From DAHUXD01 sp963805495 (GTDB lineage: Bacteria > Acidobacteriota > Thermoanaerobaculia > UBA5066 > Gp7-AA6), in assembly GCA_963805495.1 (NCBI GenBank), contig CAWDUQ010000004.1, positions 885,571 through 949,570 on the forward strand: 64,000 nt of DNA. Direction: 5' to 3'. Below, one piece after another: positions 33,296-41,484 of this stretch. Each line of letters opens with the position of its first letter. The first letter of the stretch is position 1. The translations under genes and the position numbers were made by a program. The notes below the pieces were generated by a model that was given only the letters and a program-made list of their open reading frames with translations, did not search any database and was not told the origin of the DNA.

Positions 33296-34948
33296 ATGAT
33301 TTCACGCGATCCGTCGGTCTTGATGATGAGCGTCTGTCTGATTGCCGGAGTGCTCGCCGGGGGAGGCGTCGCGCCGGCGTCGCCCGCTCCGCCGGGAGGG
33401 AGTTACGCGGACCTGTTGTCCTTCTACAAGGACTTCCGCGCGTTCCAGAAACCGAAGGTCGTCAACGGGGTGCCGGACTACACGGCCGCCGCGATGGCCG
33501 CGCAGCGGAAGGAGCTCGAGGCGTACAAGAAGCGTCTCGCCGCGATCGACCCCAACGCCTGGCCGATCCCGCAGCAGGTCGACTACTACGTCGTCCGCGC
33601 GGAGGTGAACGGCCTCGACTTCGACCACCGCGTGCTCCGGCCCTGGGCCAACAACCCGACCTTCTACACGACCTTCTTTCCCGAGGAGAGCGACCAGCCC
33701 AAGCGCGAGGGGCCGCTTGCCGAAGGCGCCGTCGAAATCTGGAGCTACGCGCTCCCGCTTTCGAAAGACGCCGCCGCCCGGATCGGCGCCGGCGTCCGGA
33801 CGATCCCGGCCCTGCTCGCGCAGGCGAAGACCAACCTGACCGGCAACGGCCGGGACCTCTGGGTCTACGGCGCGAAGAGCGTCCGCCAGCAGAGCGCGGA
33901 CATCACCGCCTTCGCCGCGAAGCTCGACGCCTCGAACGCCACCCTGAAAGCCGACCTCGACCGAGCGAAGACAGCCACCGACGATTTCGCCGCCTGGCTC
34001 GAGGCGAAGGTACCCTCGAAGACCGGTCCCTCCGGCGTGGGGATCGAGAACTACGACTGGTACCTCAAGAACGTCCAGCTCGTGCCCTACACGTGGGCCG
34101 AAGAGGTCGACTTCATGAAGCGGGAGCTGGGGCGCTCCAAGGCCCTCCTCGCGATGGAGGAGATCCGAAACGCGAAACTCCCGCCGCAGGCCCCGGTCGC
34201 GAGCGCGGCCGAGTACGACCGCAAGTTCAACGACGCCGTGACCGAGTACATGGCGTTCCTGAAGGACAACGAGATCCTCACGATCAAGCCCTGGATGGAC
34301 GCGGCCCTGCGCGCGCGCATCGGCAGCTACCATCCCGGCGCGCTCGAGTTCTTCAGCGAGGTCGACTACCGCGACCCCGAGATCATGCGCACCCACGGTT
34401 ACCACTGGTTCGACAAGGGGTGGATGGTCTACGAGACCTCGCCCGACCCGATCCGCCGGGACGTCCGCCTCTACAACCTCGACAACACGCGCACCGAGGG
34501 CCACGCGACCGCGTGGGAAGAGCTGATGATGCAGGCCGGGATGTTCGACGCGCATCCGCGCTCGCGCGAGCTCGTCTACATCCTCGTCGCCCAGCGCGCC
34601 GCGCGGGCGCTCGGCGACCTCTACATGGTGGCGAACCTCATGGACATCGAGCAGGCCGCCGCCTTCGCCTGCTCCAACGTTCCGCGGGGCTGGCTGTCGA
34701 TGGACGGCAAGCTCGTGCGGAGCGAGCAGCACCTCTACATCCAGCAGCCTGGATACGGGACGAGCTACCTCATGGGCAAGATGGAGATCGACGCGCTCAT
34801 CGCCGAGCGCAAGCAGCAGCTCGGCGACCGCTTCACGATGAAAGACTTCATGGACGCCTACAACGCCCTCGGCCTCGTCCCGGCCTCCCTCGTCCGCTGG
34901 GAGATGACCGGCCAGAAGTCGGCCGAGCTGGAGAAGATGCTGAAGTAG
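33296..34948 (+). CDS. secreted DUF885-like protein
   Basis: About 550 residues with a signal peptide (VLMMSVCLIAGVLAGGGVA). The C-terminal half follows the DUF885 peptidase-like pattern: TRTEGHATAWEELMMQAG, QPGYGTSYLMGKMEIDALIA and FTMKDFMDAYNALGLVP. The usual HExxH-type zinc helix is not evident, so activity is doubtful or the metal site differs. The ATG at 33296 fits a TAGAAT box 7 bases upstream; the ATG at 33287 would overlap that box. Confidence 0.75.
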   Translation: MISRDPSVLMMSVCLIAGVLAGGGVAPASPAPPGGSYADLLSFYKDFRAFQKPKVVNGVPDYTAAAMAAQRKELEAYKKRLAAIDPNAWPIPQQVDYYVVRAEVNGLDFDHRVLRPWANNPTFYTTFFPEESDQPKREGPLAEGAVEIWSYALPLSKDAAARIGAGVRTIPALLAQAKTNLTGNGRDLWVYGAKSVRQQSADITAFAAKLDASNATLKADLDRAKTATDDFAAWLEAKVPSKTGPSGVGIENYDWYLKNVQLVPYTWAEEVDFMKRELGRSKALLAMEEIRNAKLPPQAPVASAAEYDRKFNDAVTEYMAFLKDNEILTIKPWMDAALRARIGSYHPGALEFFSEVDYRDPEIMRTHGYHWFDKGWMVYETSPDPIRRDVRLYNLDNTRTEGHATAWEELMMQAGMFDAHPRSRELVYILVAQRAARALGDLYMVANLMDIEQAAAFACSNVPRGWLSMDGKLVRSEQHLYIQQPGYGTSYLMGKMEIDALIAERKQQLGDRFTMKDFMDAYNALGLVPASLVRWEMTGQKSAELEKMLK

Positions 34949-34964
34949 GGCGGGGGCGGGACGC

Positions 34965-35384
34965 CTACTCCTCCCCGCGCACTCTCCCGCGGCCGGCCTT
35001 GATTCGCCCGCGCTGGACCTTCGCGTCGGTGCGCCGCTGCTTCGCGGCGCGCGAGGGCCGCGTCTTCCGTCGCGACTTCGGCCGCGCGGCCGCGCGGCGG
35101 ACGAGCTCGACCAGGCGCTCCCGCGCCTCGGCGCGGTTCTGCGACTGGGTGCGGTGCGACCGGCTGTCGATCAGCAGGACGCCGGCGGCGCTCATGCGGC
35201 TGCCCGCGAGCGCCCTCAGCCGCGCCTGGACGTCCTCCGGCAGGGAGGAAGCAGCGACGTCGAAGCGCAGCTCGACGGCGGTGGCGACCTTGTTGACGTT
35301 CTGACCGCCCGGTCCCGAAGCGCGCACGAAGCGCTCGGAGAGCTCGTGCTCGCGGATCGCGATCGCGGGCGTCACCTGGAGCAC
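34965..35384 (-). CDS. arfB: alternative ribosome-rescue factor
   Basis: Hydrolyses peptidyl-tRNA on stalled ribosomes. It has 139 residues, the usual size. The GGQ motif is at 26-28 (FVRASGPGGQNVNKVATAVE) and the RF-like domain lacks codon-recognition regions. A basic C-terminal tail rich in Arg/Lys inserts into the mRNA channel in this family. I chose the GTG at 35384 because family members start just before TPAIAI and a GGAAGAGAG ribosome site lies 7 bases upstream. It converges with the DUF885 gene. Confidence 0.93.
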   Translation of the reverse strand: MLQVTPAIAIREHELSERFVRASGPGGQNVNKVATAVELRFDVAASSLPEDVQARLRALAGSRMSAAGVLLIDSRSHRTQSQNRAEARERLVELVRRAAARPKSRRKTRPSRAAKQRRTDAKVQRGRIKAGRGRVRGEE

Positions 35385-35545
35385 GGCGATTCTCTCTTCC
35401 CGGCTTTCGCCTTCATACGGATCACCATACTGGAGAATATTCGCGAATTGCGCCGGCGCGTCGGTGACCGCCCTTGTCCCGCTTGCCGGAAAACGGTACG
35501 GTCGAGGCGATCGGATCAACGGCCACCCAGGCGCGGAGGTATGCG

Positions 35546-35947
35546 ATGGCGACGAAGCATCCCAGGCCCGTCCACCCGGGCACCGTCCTCGAGGCGGAGT
35601 TCATGCGGCCGCTCGGTCTCTCGGCCAAGGCGCTTGCCAAGGCCCTCGATGTCCCGGTCACGCGCGTCTCCGAGATCGTTCGCGGCCGCCGGGGAGTCAC
35701 CGCGGACACGGCCCTGCGGCTCGCACGCCTGCTCGGGACAACGCCCGGGCTCTGGCTCACGCTTCAGTCCGAGCACGACCTGCGCGTCGCGAGGCGGGAT
35801 TCGGGCGAGGAGATCCGGGCGCACGTCGTTCCCATCCGGACCCCGCGGCCGACCGGGTCGGTGGAGGTCCAGAAGCGCGTGGCGGCCTACGGCCATCGCC
35901 GCGACCGGGACCGTCGGCGACGCCGCCGGGACAGTCGGGGCTCGTAG
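35546..35947 (+). CDS. higA: HigA-type HTH antitoxin without an obvious toxin partner
   Basis: A 133-residue protein. The helix-turn-helix core HPGTVLEAEFMRPLGLSAKA followed by LDVPVTRVSEIVRGRRGVT and DTALRLARLLGTTPGLWLTL is diagnostic for HigA/VapI. HigB normally precedes it, but I see no HigB frame in the 161 bases upstream. The C-terminal tail is unusually long and Arg-rich. Ribosome site GCGGAGG precedes the ATG. Confidence 0.88.
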   Translation: MATKHPRPVHPGTVLEAEFMRPLGLSAKALAKALDVPVTRVSEIVRGRRGVTADTALRLARLLGTTPGLWLTLQSEHDLRVARRDSGEEIRAHVVPIRTPRPTGSVEVQKRVAAYGHRRDRDRRRRRRDSRGS

Positions 35948-35956
35948 CCGCGGATT

Positions 35957-36300
35957 TCAGGCCAGTCCGAGGAAGAGGGTGAGTCCCTCGTCGATCGCGG
36001 CGATCTCGGCGGGCGGCGGGCGGCCGAACAACCGAACGATTCGGCGCTTGTCGACCGAGTGGATCTGGTCGATCTGCCCGAACGAGGCGCGACGCAGGCC
36101 GCTGCGTCCGGGCGAGAGCGGCGGATAGAGCGCGCCCTCCCCGGCGTTGTAGTGATCGGAACGACGGCGACGAGGGGATACCGCTGGTCCGCGACCACAT
36201 CGGGGTCGCTGGCGATTGCGCAGGGTCGGGCGCCGCGCGGTTCGTGCCCGCGGGTCGGATCGAGACTCACCAGGACGACCGTCCCCCGATCGAGCGTCAT
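35957..36300 (-). pseudogene. mazF: MazF/PemK-type toxin, single-base deletion
   Basis: The N-terminal part MTLDRGTVVLVSLDPTRG, then GARPCAIAS and PLVAVVPITTT, is a MazF endoribonuclease. The frame breaks at the C4 run 36139-36142: restoring one base gives GEGALYPPLSPGRSGL, SFGQIDQIHSVDKRRI and the end FLGLA. The corrected product is 114 residues, normal for MazF. Its ATG overlaps the antitoxin TGA. The break is either real inactivation or a consensus error. Confidence 0.8.
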
Positions 36301-36616
36301 CCCTTCCCGTCCACCCAGCCGCGGCCGGCGACCCACCGGACGGCCTTCCCCGCGCTCGCGTCGACGAGGCCATCCGACTTCCCGTGGGGCAACCCGGCGC
36401 CCCACTCCTCGAGGCCCGCGTCGGCGAGCTCGCTCGAGTCCGCGTGGGGGCTCGCCAGCGAACCGCCGCAGGTCCTCCCGCCGCCGGCGCTGCACCTCGC
36501 GGCGGACGGCCTCGACGACGAAGCGGCTGCGGTTCTTTTCGCGCCGGTCGATTTCCTCGACGAGCGCGGGGGGGGAGCGTGACGGTCACGCGCGTGGCCG
36601 GTATGGGTATGATCAT
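36297..36616 (-). pseudogene. ribbon-helix-helix antitoxin for the MazF-like toxin, two single-base insertions
   Basis: Removing one base from the G8 run at 36568-36575 and one from AA at 36461-36462 gives a continuous 105-residue antitoxin. It starts MIIPIPATRVTVTLPPALVE, continues FVVEAVRREVQ, and ends with SLASPHADSSELADAGLEEW and AVRWVAGRGWV, the toxin-binding tail of this CopG/MazE-like group. The corrected stop overlaps the toxin ATG as ATGA, a typical coupled pair, which supports the reconstruction. Confidence 0.75.
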
Positions 36617-36732
36617 GTGATTCCTCATATCCGGAGCCAAATCCCACCCCTGCGACTCCCGGGGCCGCTGCGAGACGCCTTCCTACCGCTAAGATCGCGC
36701 CGCCCCTCCGGGGCCGGAAAGGAACACATCCG

Positions 36733-39700
36733 ATGAAGAACCGCCTCGCCGCGTTCGTCCTCCTTCTGCTCTCGACGGCGCCGCTTCTCGCGGACGACCC
36801 GCCGAAGCCCCACGCCGACAAACCGATGGCCGCCCCGCCGGGCGCCGACGCGTCGAAGGAGAAGGAGGCGGACAAGCCCAAGTGGGACGTCGCCAACCCG
36901 CCGTATCCCTTCGACGTGGAGGTCCCGCTCGACGTCGACTCCGGCACCTGGATGTCGGTCGACGTGTCGCCCGACGGGAAAGAGATCGCCTTCGACCTCC
37001 TGGGCGACATCTACGTGATGCCGATCGCCGGCGGAGCGGCGCGTGCGCTCACCTCCGGCATTCCGTGGGACATGCAGCCGCGCTATTCGCCCGACGGCAA
37101 GTCGATCGCCTTCACCTCCGACCGCTCGGGCGGCGACAACATCTGGATCATCGACCGCGACGGCAAGAACCCGCAGCAGGTGACCAAGGAGAACTTCCGC
37201 CTGCCCAACAGCCCCGCCTGGACGCCCGACTCGCAGTACATCGCGGCCCGCAAACACTTCACCGGCACGCGCTCGCTCGGCGCGGGGGAGATCTGGCTCT
37301 ACCACCGGTCGGGCGGCGAGGGCCTCCAGATGACCAAGCGCGCGACGGAGCAGAAGGACGACGGTGAGCCCGCGTTCTCGCCCGACGGCCGCTACCTCTA
37401 CTGGTCCGCGGACACGACGCCCGGCAAGATCTTCGAGTACAACAAGGATCCCAACGGGCAGATCTACGTCATCAAGCGCCTCGACCGGCACACGGGAAAG
37501 ATCCTCGACTTCGTCACGGGGCCCGGCGGATCGATCCGCCCGACCCCTTCGCCCGACGGCAAGACCCTGGCCTTCGTCCGCCGCGTCCGCGCGAAGTCGG
37601 TGCTCTTCGTCAAGGACCTCGAGTCCGGCATCGAGCGCCCGATCTGGGACGGCCTCGAGCGCGACATGCAGGAGACCTGGGCGATCCAGGGCGTCTACCC
37701 GGGGATGGCCTGGACGCCGGACTCGAAGACCGTCGTGCTCTGGGCGGGCGGCAGGATCCAGCGGGTGGACGTCTCCACGAAACAGGCCGGCGTCATTCCG
37801 TTCCGCGTCAAGGACACGCGCAAGGCCGCGAGCGCCGTCCGCTTCGGCGTCGACGTGCTGACGGGACTCATGCAGGCCTCGGCGTCGCCCAACGTCGCGA
37901 CGAAGGCGCCCGTGTTCCCGGTCCGCATGCTCCGCTGGGTCGCGGTCTCGCCGGACGCAAAGCGCGTCGCCTACCAGGCGCTCGGCTACATCTACGTGCG
38001 CGACCTTCCCAACGGCGCGCCAAGACGCCTGACCACCCAGACGGACCACTTCGAGTTCTACCCGTCCTGGTCGCGCGACTCGAAGTCGCTCGTCTACTCG
38101 ACCTGGAACGACGAGTCACTCGGTTCGCTCCGCGTCGCAGCCGTCCCCGCCGGGACCTCCCGCGCCGTGACGGACAAGCCCGGTCACTATCTCGAGCCCG
38201 TCTTCTCGCCCGACGGCACGAAGATCGTCTACCGCAAGGACTCGGGCGGATACCTGCGCTCCACGGCCTGGTCCTCCGACCCCGGCCTCTACTGGGTGCC
38301 CGCGTCGGGCGCCCCCGGCAAGCCGACGAAAATCACCGAGGACGCCGTCGAGCCCCGCTTCGGCAAGGACTCCGACCGCGTCTTCTTCCTCAAGACCGAG
38401 GGCGGCGGCGACCAGATCGCGCCCGCCAAACGCGTGCTCGCTTCGATCGACCTCGACGGCTCGGACGTCCACGAGTACTACCTCTCGGAGCTCGCGACCG
38501 AGTTCGAGCTCTCGCCGGACGGCCGGTGGCTGGCCTTCCAGGAGGGCTTCAACGCGTACGTCACGCCGTTCGTCGAGACCGGCCGGCGGGTCGACATCGG
38601 GCCGAAGAGCAAGGCCGTCCCGGTGACGAAGGTCTCGAAGGACGCCGGCGACTATCTCCACTTCTCCGGCGACTCGACCAGGCTCTACTGGTCCTTCGGG
38701 CCGCAGCTCTTCGAGCGGGACTTGAAGGAGGCCTTCGCGTTCATGCCCGGCGCGCCCGAGAAGCTGCCCGCGCCTCCCGTCGTCGGCAAGGACATCGGCT
38801 TCAACGCCCCCGTCGACGAGCCGGGGAGCACGGTCGCCTTCACCGGCGGCCGCGTCGTGACGATGAAGGGCGACGAGGTCATCGAGGACGGAGTGGTCCT
38901 CGTCCGGGGCAACCGCATCGAGGCCGTCGGCCGAAGGGGAGAGGTGGCCGTTCCGGCCGGAGCGAAGGTCGTCGACGCCGCCGGCAAGACCGTGCTTCCG
39001 GGCTTCATCGACGCCCACTTCCACGGAGCCTTCGGCTCGGACGAGATCGTTCCGCAGCAGAACTGGCACACCGACGCCTCGCTCGCGTTCGGCGTCACGA
39101 CCGTCCACGACCCCTCCAACGACACGAGCGAGGTCTTCTCGGCCGCCGAGCTGACGCGCGCGGGACTCCTGCGCGGGCCGCGCATCTTCTCGACCGGCAC
39201 GATCCTCTACGGCGCCGCCGGCGACTACAAGGCCAACATCGACTCGCTCGACGACGCGGTCTCGCACCTGCGCCGTCTGAAGGCCGTCGGCGCGATCTCC
39301 GTCAAGAGCTACCAGCAGCCGCGACGCGAGCAGCGCCAGCAGCTCATCGCCGGGGCGCGCGAGGTCGGCATGATGGTCGTGCCCGAGGGCGGATCCCTCT
39401 TCGAGCTCAACATGACGATGGTCGTCGACGGCCACACCACAATCGAGCACACGATCCCGGTCGCCAGCATCTACTCCGACGTCACCTCCCTCTGGCCGCC
39501 GACGAAGGTCGGCTACACGCCCACACTGCTCGTCGGATACGGAGGCAACTGGGGCGAGAACTACTGGTACCAGAAGACGAACGTCTGGGAGAATCCGCGC
39601 CTCTCGAAGTTCGTGCCGGCCTTCATCCTCGATCCGCGCTCGCGCCGCCGCACGATGGCTCCCGAGGACGAGTTCAACCACTTCGCGATCGCGAAGATCG

Positions 39701-40056
39701 CGGCGACCCTCGAAAAGGACGGCGTCTCCGTCAACACGGGAGCCCACGGCCAGCGCGAAGGCCTCGGCCTCCACTGGGAGATCTGGATGCTCGTCCAGGG
39801 CGGGCTCTCGCCGCTCGAGGCCCTGCGCTGCGCCACGTCGAACGGGGCGAAGAGCCTCGGCATGGACCGCGACATCGGCTCGCTCGAGGCGGGCAAGCTC
39901 GCCGACGTCATCGTGATCGACGGCAACCCCCTGGCGGACATCCGCCAGTCGGAGAAGGTGGCGTGGACCATGGTCAACGGCCGCCTCTACGACGCCGCGA
40001 CGATGAACGAGACGGGGTCCCGGGAGAAGAAGCGAGCCAGGTACTGGTGGGAGTGA
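36733..40056 (+). CDS. secreted fusion of TolB-like propeller and amidohydrolase
   Basis: A 1107-residue protein with a signal peptide (LAAFVLLLLSTAPLLAD). Residues from about 65 to 690 contain repeated PD40 strands (SVDVSPDGKEIAFDLLG, PRYSPDGKSIAFTSDR, EPAFSPDGRYLYWSAD, EPVFSPDGTKIVYRKD). The C-terminal 380 residues are an amidohydrolase with DAHFHG as the first metal pair, IEHTIP, NTGAHGQ and LEAGKLADVIVIDGNPL. Such fusions are frequent in Acidobacteriota and may act on peptides. A TAAGAT box lies at about 36690. Confidence 0.9.
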   Translation: MKNRLAAFVLLLLSTAPLLADDPPKPHADKPMAAPPGADASKEKEADKPKWDVANPPYPFDVEVPLDVDSGTWMSVDVSPDGKEIAFDLLGDIYVMPIAGGAARALTSGIPWDMQPRYSPDGKSIAFTSDRSGGDNIWIIDRDGKNPQQVTKENFRLPNSPAWTPDSQYIAARKHFTGTRSLGAGEIWLYHRSGGEGLQMTKRATEQKDDGEPAFSPDGRYLYWSADTTPGKIFEYNKDPNGQIYVIKRLDRHTGKILDFVTGPGGSIRPTPSPDGKTLAFVRRVRAKSVLFVKDLESGIERPIWDGLERDMQETWAIQGVYPGMAWTPDSKTVVLWAGGRIQRVDVSTKQAGVIPFRVKDTRKAASAVRFGVDVLTGLMQASASPNVATKAPVFPVRMLRWVAVSPDAKRVAYQALGYIYVRDLPNGAPRRLTTQTDHFEFYPSWSRDSKSLVYSTWNDESLGSLRVAAVPAGTSRAVTDKPGHYLEPVFSPDGTKIVYRKDSGGYLRSTAWSSDPGLYWVPASGAPGKPTKITEDAVEPRFGKDSDRVFFLKTEGGGDQIAPAKRVLASIDLDGSDVHEYYLSELATEFELSPDGRWLAFQEGFNAYVTPFVETGRRVDIGPKSKAVPVTKVSKDAGDYLHFSGDSTRLYWSFGPQLFERDLKEAFAFMPGAPEKLPAPPVVGKDIGFNAPVDEPGSTVAFTGGRVVTMKGDEVIEDGVVLVRGNRIEAVGRRGEVAVPAGAKVVDAAGKTVLPGFIDAHFHGAFGSDEIVPQQNWHTDASLAFGVTTVHDPSNDTSEVFSAAELTRAGLLRGPRIFSTGTILYGAAGDYKANIDSLDDAVSHLRRLKAVGAISVKSYQQPRREQRQQLIAGAREVGMMVVPEGGSLFELNMTMVVDGHTTIEHTIPVASIYSDVTSLWPPTKVGYTPTLLVGYGGNWGENYWYQKTNVWENPRLSKFVPAFILDPRSRRRTMAPEDEFNHFAIAKIAATLEKDGVSVNTGAHGQREGLGLHWEIWMLVQGGLSPLEALRCATSNGAKSLGMDRDIGSLEAGKLADVIVIDGNPLADIRQSEKVAWTMVNGRLYDAATMNETGSREKKRARYWWE

Positions 40057-40087
40057 GGCAAATCGCCCGAGTCGCTCGCCCTGGGGT

Positions 40088-40148
40088 GTAGGGGCGGCCC
40101 TCGTGGCCGCCCTGTTTCGGGAAGGGCGGGGACAAGCCCCGCCCCTAC
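40088..40148. repeat. opposed REP pair (BIME-like)
   Basis: A forward GTAG-headed palindrome with loop CTCGT (40088-40112), then a 10-base spacer, then a reverse palindrome with loop ACAAG ending CTAC at 40147. Confidence 0.85.
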
Positions 40149-40192
40149 GGCCGCAGTCCGGTAGTCGCGCCTTCTCGATCAGCGCTCTCGGC

Positions 40193-40250
40193 GTAGGGGC
40201 GGCCCTTGTGGCCGCCCTGTTTCGGGATGGGCGGAGGACAAGCCCCGCGG
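40193..40250. repeat. second opposed REP pair, right half degraded
   Basis: A forward GTAG-headed palindrome with loop CTTGT (40193-40217) and the same CTGTTTCGGGA spacer as the pair 105 bases upstream, then GGCGGAGGACAAGCCCCGC, which has lost the CTAC end. The shared spacer shows both pairs come from one duplicated unit. Confidence 0.8.
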
Positions 40251-40341
40251 GTCCACCCGCACGCCGGACGGCGTCCGGGGATAGACTTCCGCCCCTGATT
40301 CGAAGCTTCGGAGTTGCTTCGATCTGCTTTTGAGGGGACAT

Positions 40342-40803
40342 ATGAAGACACGGACCATCCTCGCATCGGTTGTCGCTTTCCTGGTCGGCCTCGCCCTGTA
40401 TGCCGCCGATCCCAACATGGGTACCTGGAAGCTCAACGAGTCCAAGTCGAAGTTCGCCCCCGGGGCCACGAAGAACCACACCGTCGTGTACACGCCGGCC
40501 GCGGACGGCATGGTGAAGGTCACCGTCGACGGCGTCGACAAGGACGGCAAGGCCGAGCACAACGAGTGGACCGGCCGGTACGACGGCAAGGACTACAAGG
40601 TCGCGGGCGCGGCGACGTACGACACGCGGGCGTACACGCAGGCCGGGAACACGCTCAACATGACCATCAAGAAGGACGGGAAGGTCACCGCGACCGGCAC
40701 GATCGTCGTGTCCGCCGACGGCAAGTCGCGCACGGTCACGGTCAAGGCCGCGGACCCGAAGATGACGGCGCTCAACAGCAGCGCGGTGTACGACAAGCAG
40801 TAG
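40342..40803 (+). CDS. small secreted protein, lipocalin-like beta barrel
   Basis: A 153-residue protein with a signal peptide (TILASVVAFLVGLALYAAD). The mature part begins PNMGTWKLNESKSKFAPGA, then alternating strands of the kind seen in short exported beta-barrel proteins of Acidobacteriota. Function is unknown. It is preceded by two REP pairs and followed by a REP-like terminator, so it is an isolated transcription unit. Confidence 0.8.
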   Translation: MKTRTILASVVAFLVGLALYAADPNMGTWKLNESKSKFAPGATKNHTVVYTPAADGMVKVTVDGVDKDGKAEHNEWTGRYDGKDYKVAGAATYDTRAYTQAGNTLNMTIKKDGKVTATGTIVVSADGKSRTVTVKAADPKMTALNSSAVYDKQ

Positions 40804-40827
40804 GTCGGCCGGCTCCTCCGGTCGCAA

Positions 40828-40857
40828 GGGCGGGGCTTGTCCCCGCTCTTTTTCTTT
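40828..40857 (+). terminator. intrinsic terminator built on a REP hairpin
   Basis: Stem AGCGGGG-type arm GCGGGG (40830-40835), loop CTTGT, stem CCCCGC (40841-40846) and a TCTTTTTCTTT tail. Stem and loop equal the second REP variant, so a REP copy appears to serve as the terminator. Confidence 0.8.
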
Positions 40858-40978
40858 GGTGCCGCCGAGTCCGATGGGAGGTGCCCCATCCTTGCCCGGG
40901 CTGGAGGGGTGAAGGGAGCCGCGGGTCCGCCTGCCATTTGCGCACTCCGTACCCGCCAGGGGATGAGTCGACGGCGCG

Positions 40979-41390
40979 TCATGGCGCCGGCGCGGGCATC
41001 GTCAGCGGCTTCCCCTTCTGCGCGACGATGACGACGTACGTTTTGGCCGGCGCCGCGCTGCTGTTGCCGTTCTCGTGCACCTGCCCGGGAGCGAAGGCGA
41101 AGGGATCGCCGGCCTTCAGCGTCGCCGTCGGCTTGCCTTCGACCTGCGACTCGATCGTTCCCTCGACCACGAATCCGAAGAGCTGCGGCCGTGGGATGCG
41201 AGTGCCTGCCTTCGGAACTGCCCGGCGGCAGCTCCACCTCGGCCATGATGACCTCCCACCCCGGGATCGTCATGTCCTGCTTGAGCACGACGTGCTGGAC
41301 CGGCTTGGCCGGCTGAGCCCGCAGCGCCGTCCAGCCCCATCCCCCCGCGACCGCCGAGACCGCGCATGCGACGATGAGTTTGCGATTCAT
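40979..41390 (-). pseudogene. exported cupin-domain protein, one-base insertion
   Basis: Begins MNRKLIVACAVSAVAGGWGW (signal peptide) with ribosome site GGAGG, then the first half of a small cupin (IPGWEVIMAEVELPPGSS, GRHSHP). An extra base near 41192 shifts the frame. Removing it joins RPQLFGFVVEGTIESQVEG and FAFAPGQVHENGN, giving a normal 136-residue single-domain cupin with the metal ligands HxH and H. It is real decay or a consensus error. Confidence 0.75.
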
Positions 41391-41484
41391 GTTTCCTCCA
41401 GCGCACAGCAGATCACGCCTGCGGTACGGTGTCGCGAGTGACGGCTTCCGCACCCCGGACGATGACGGTGGAGAGGCGGGCGGG

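Noticed and set aside
35385..35545. A HigB toxin gene upstream of higA
   Set aside because: None of the frames in this 161-base gap resembles HigB.
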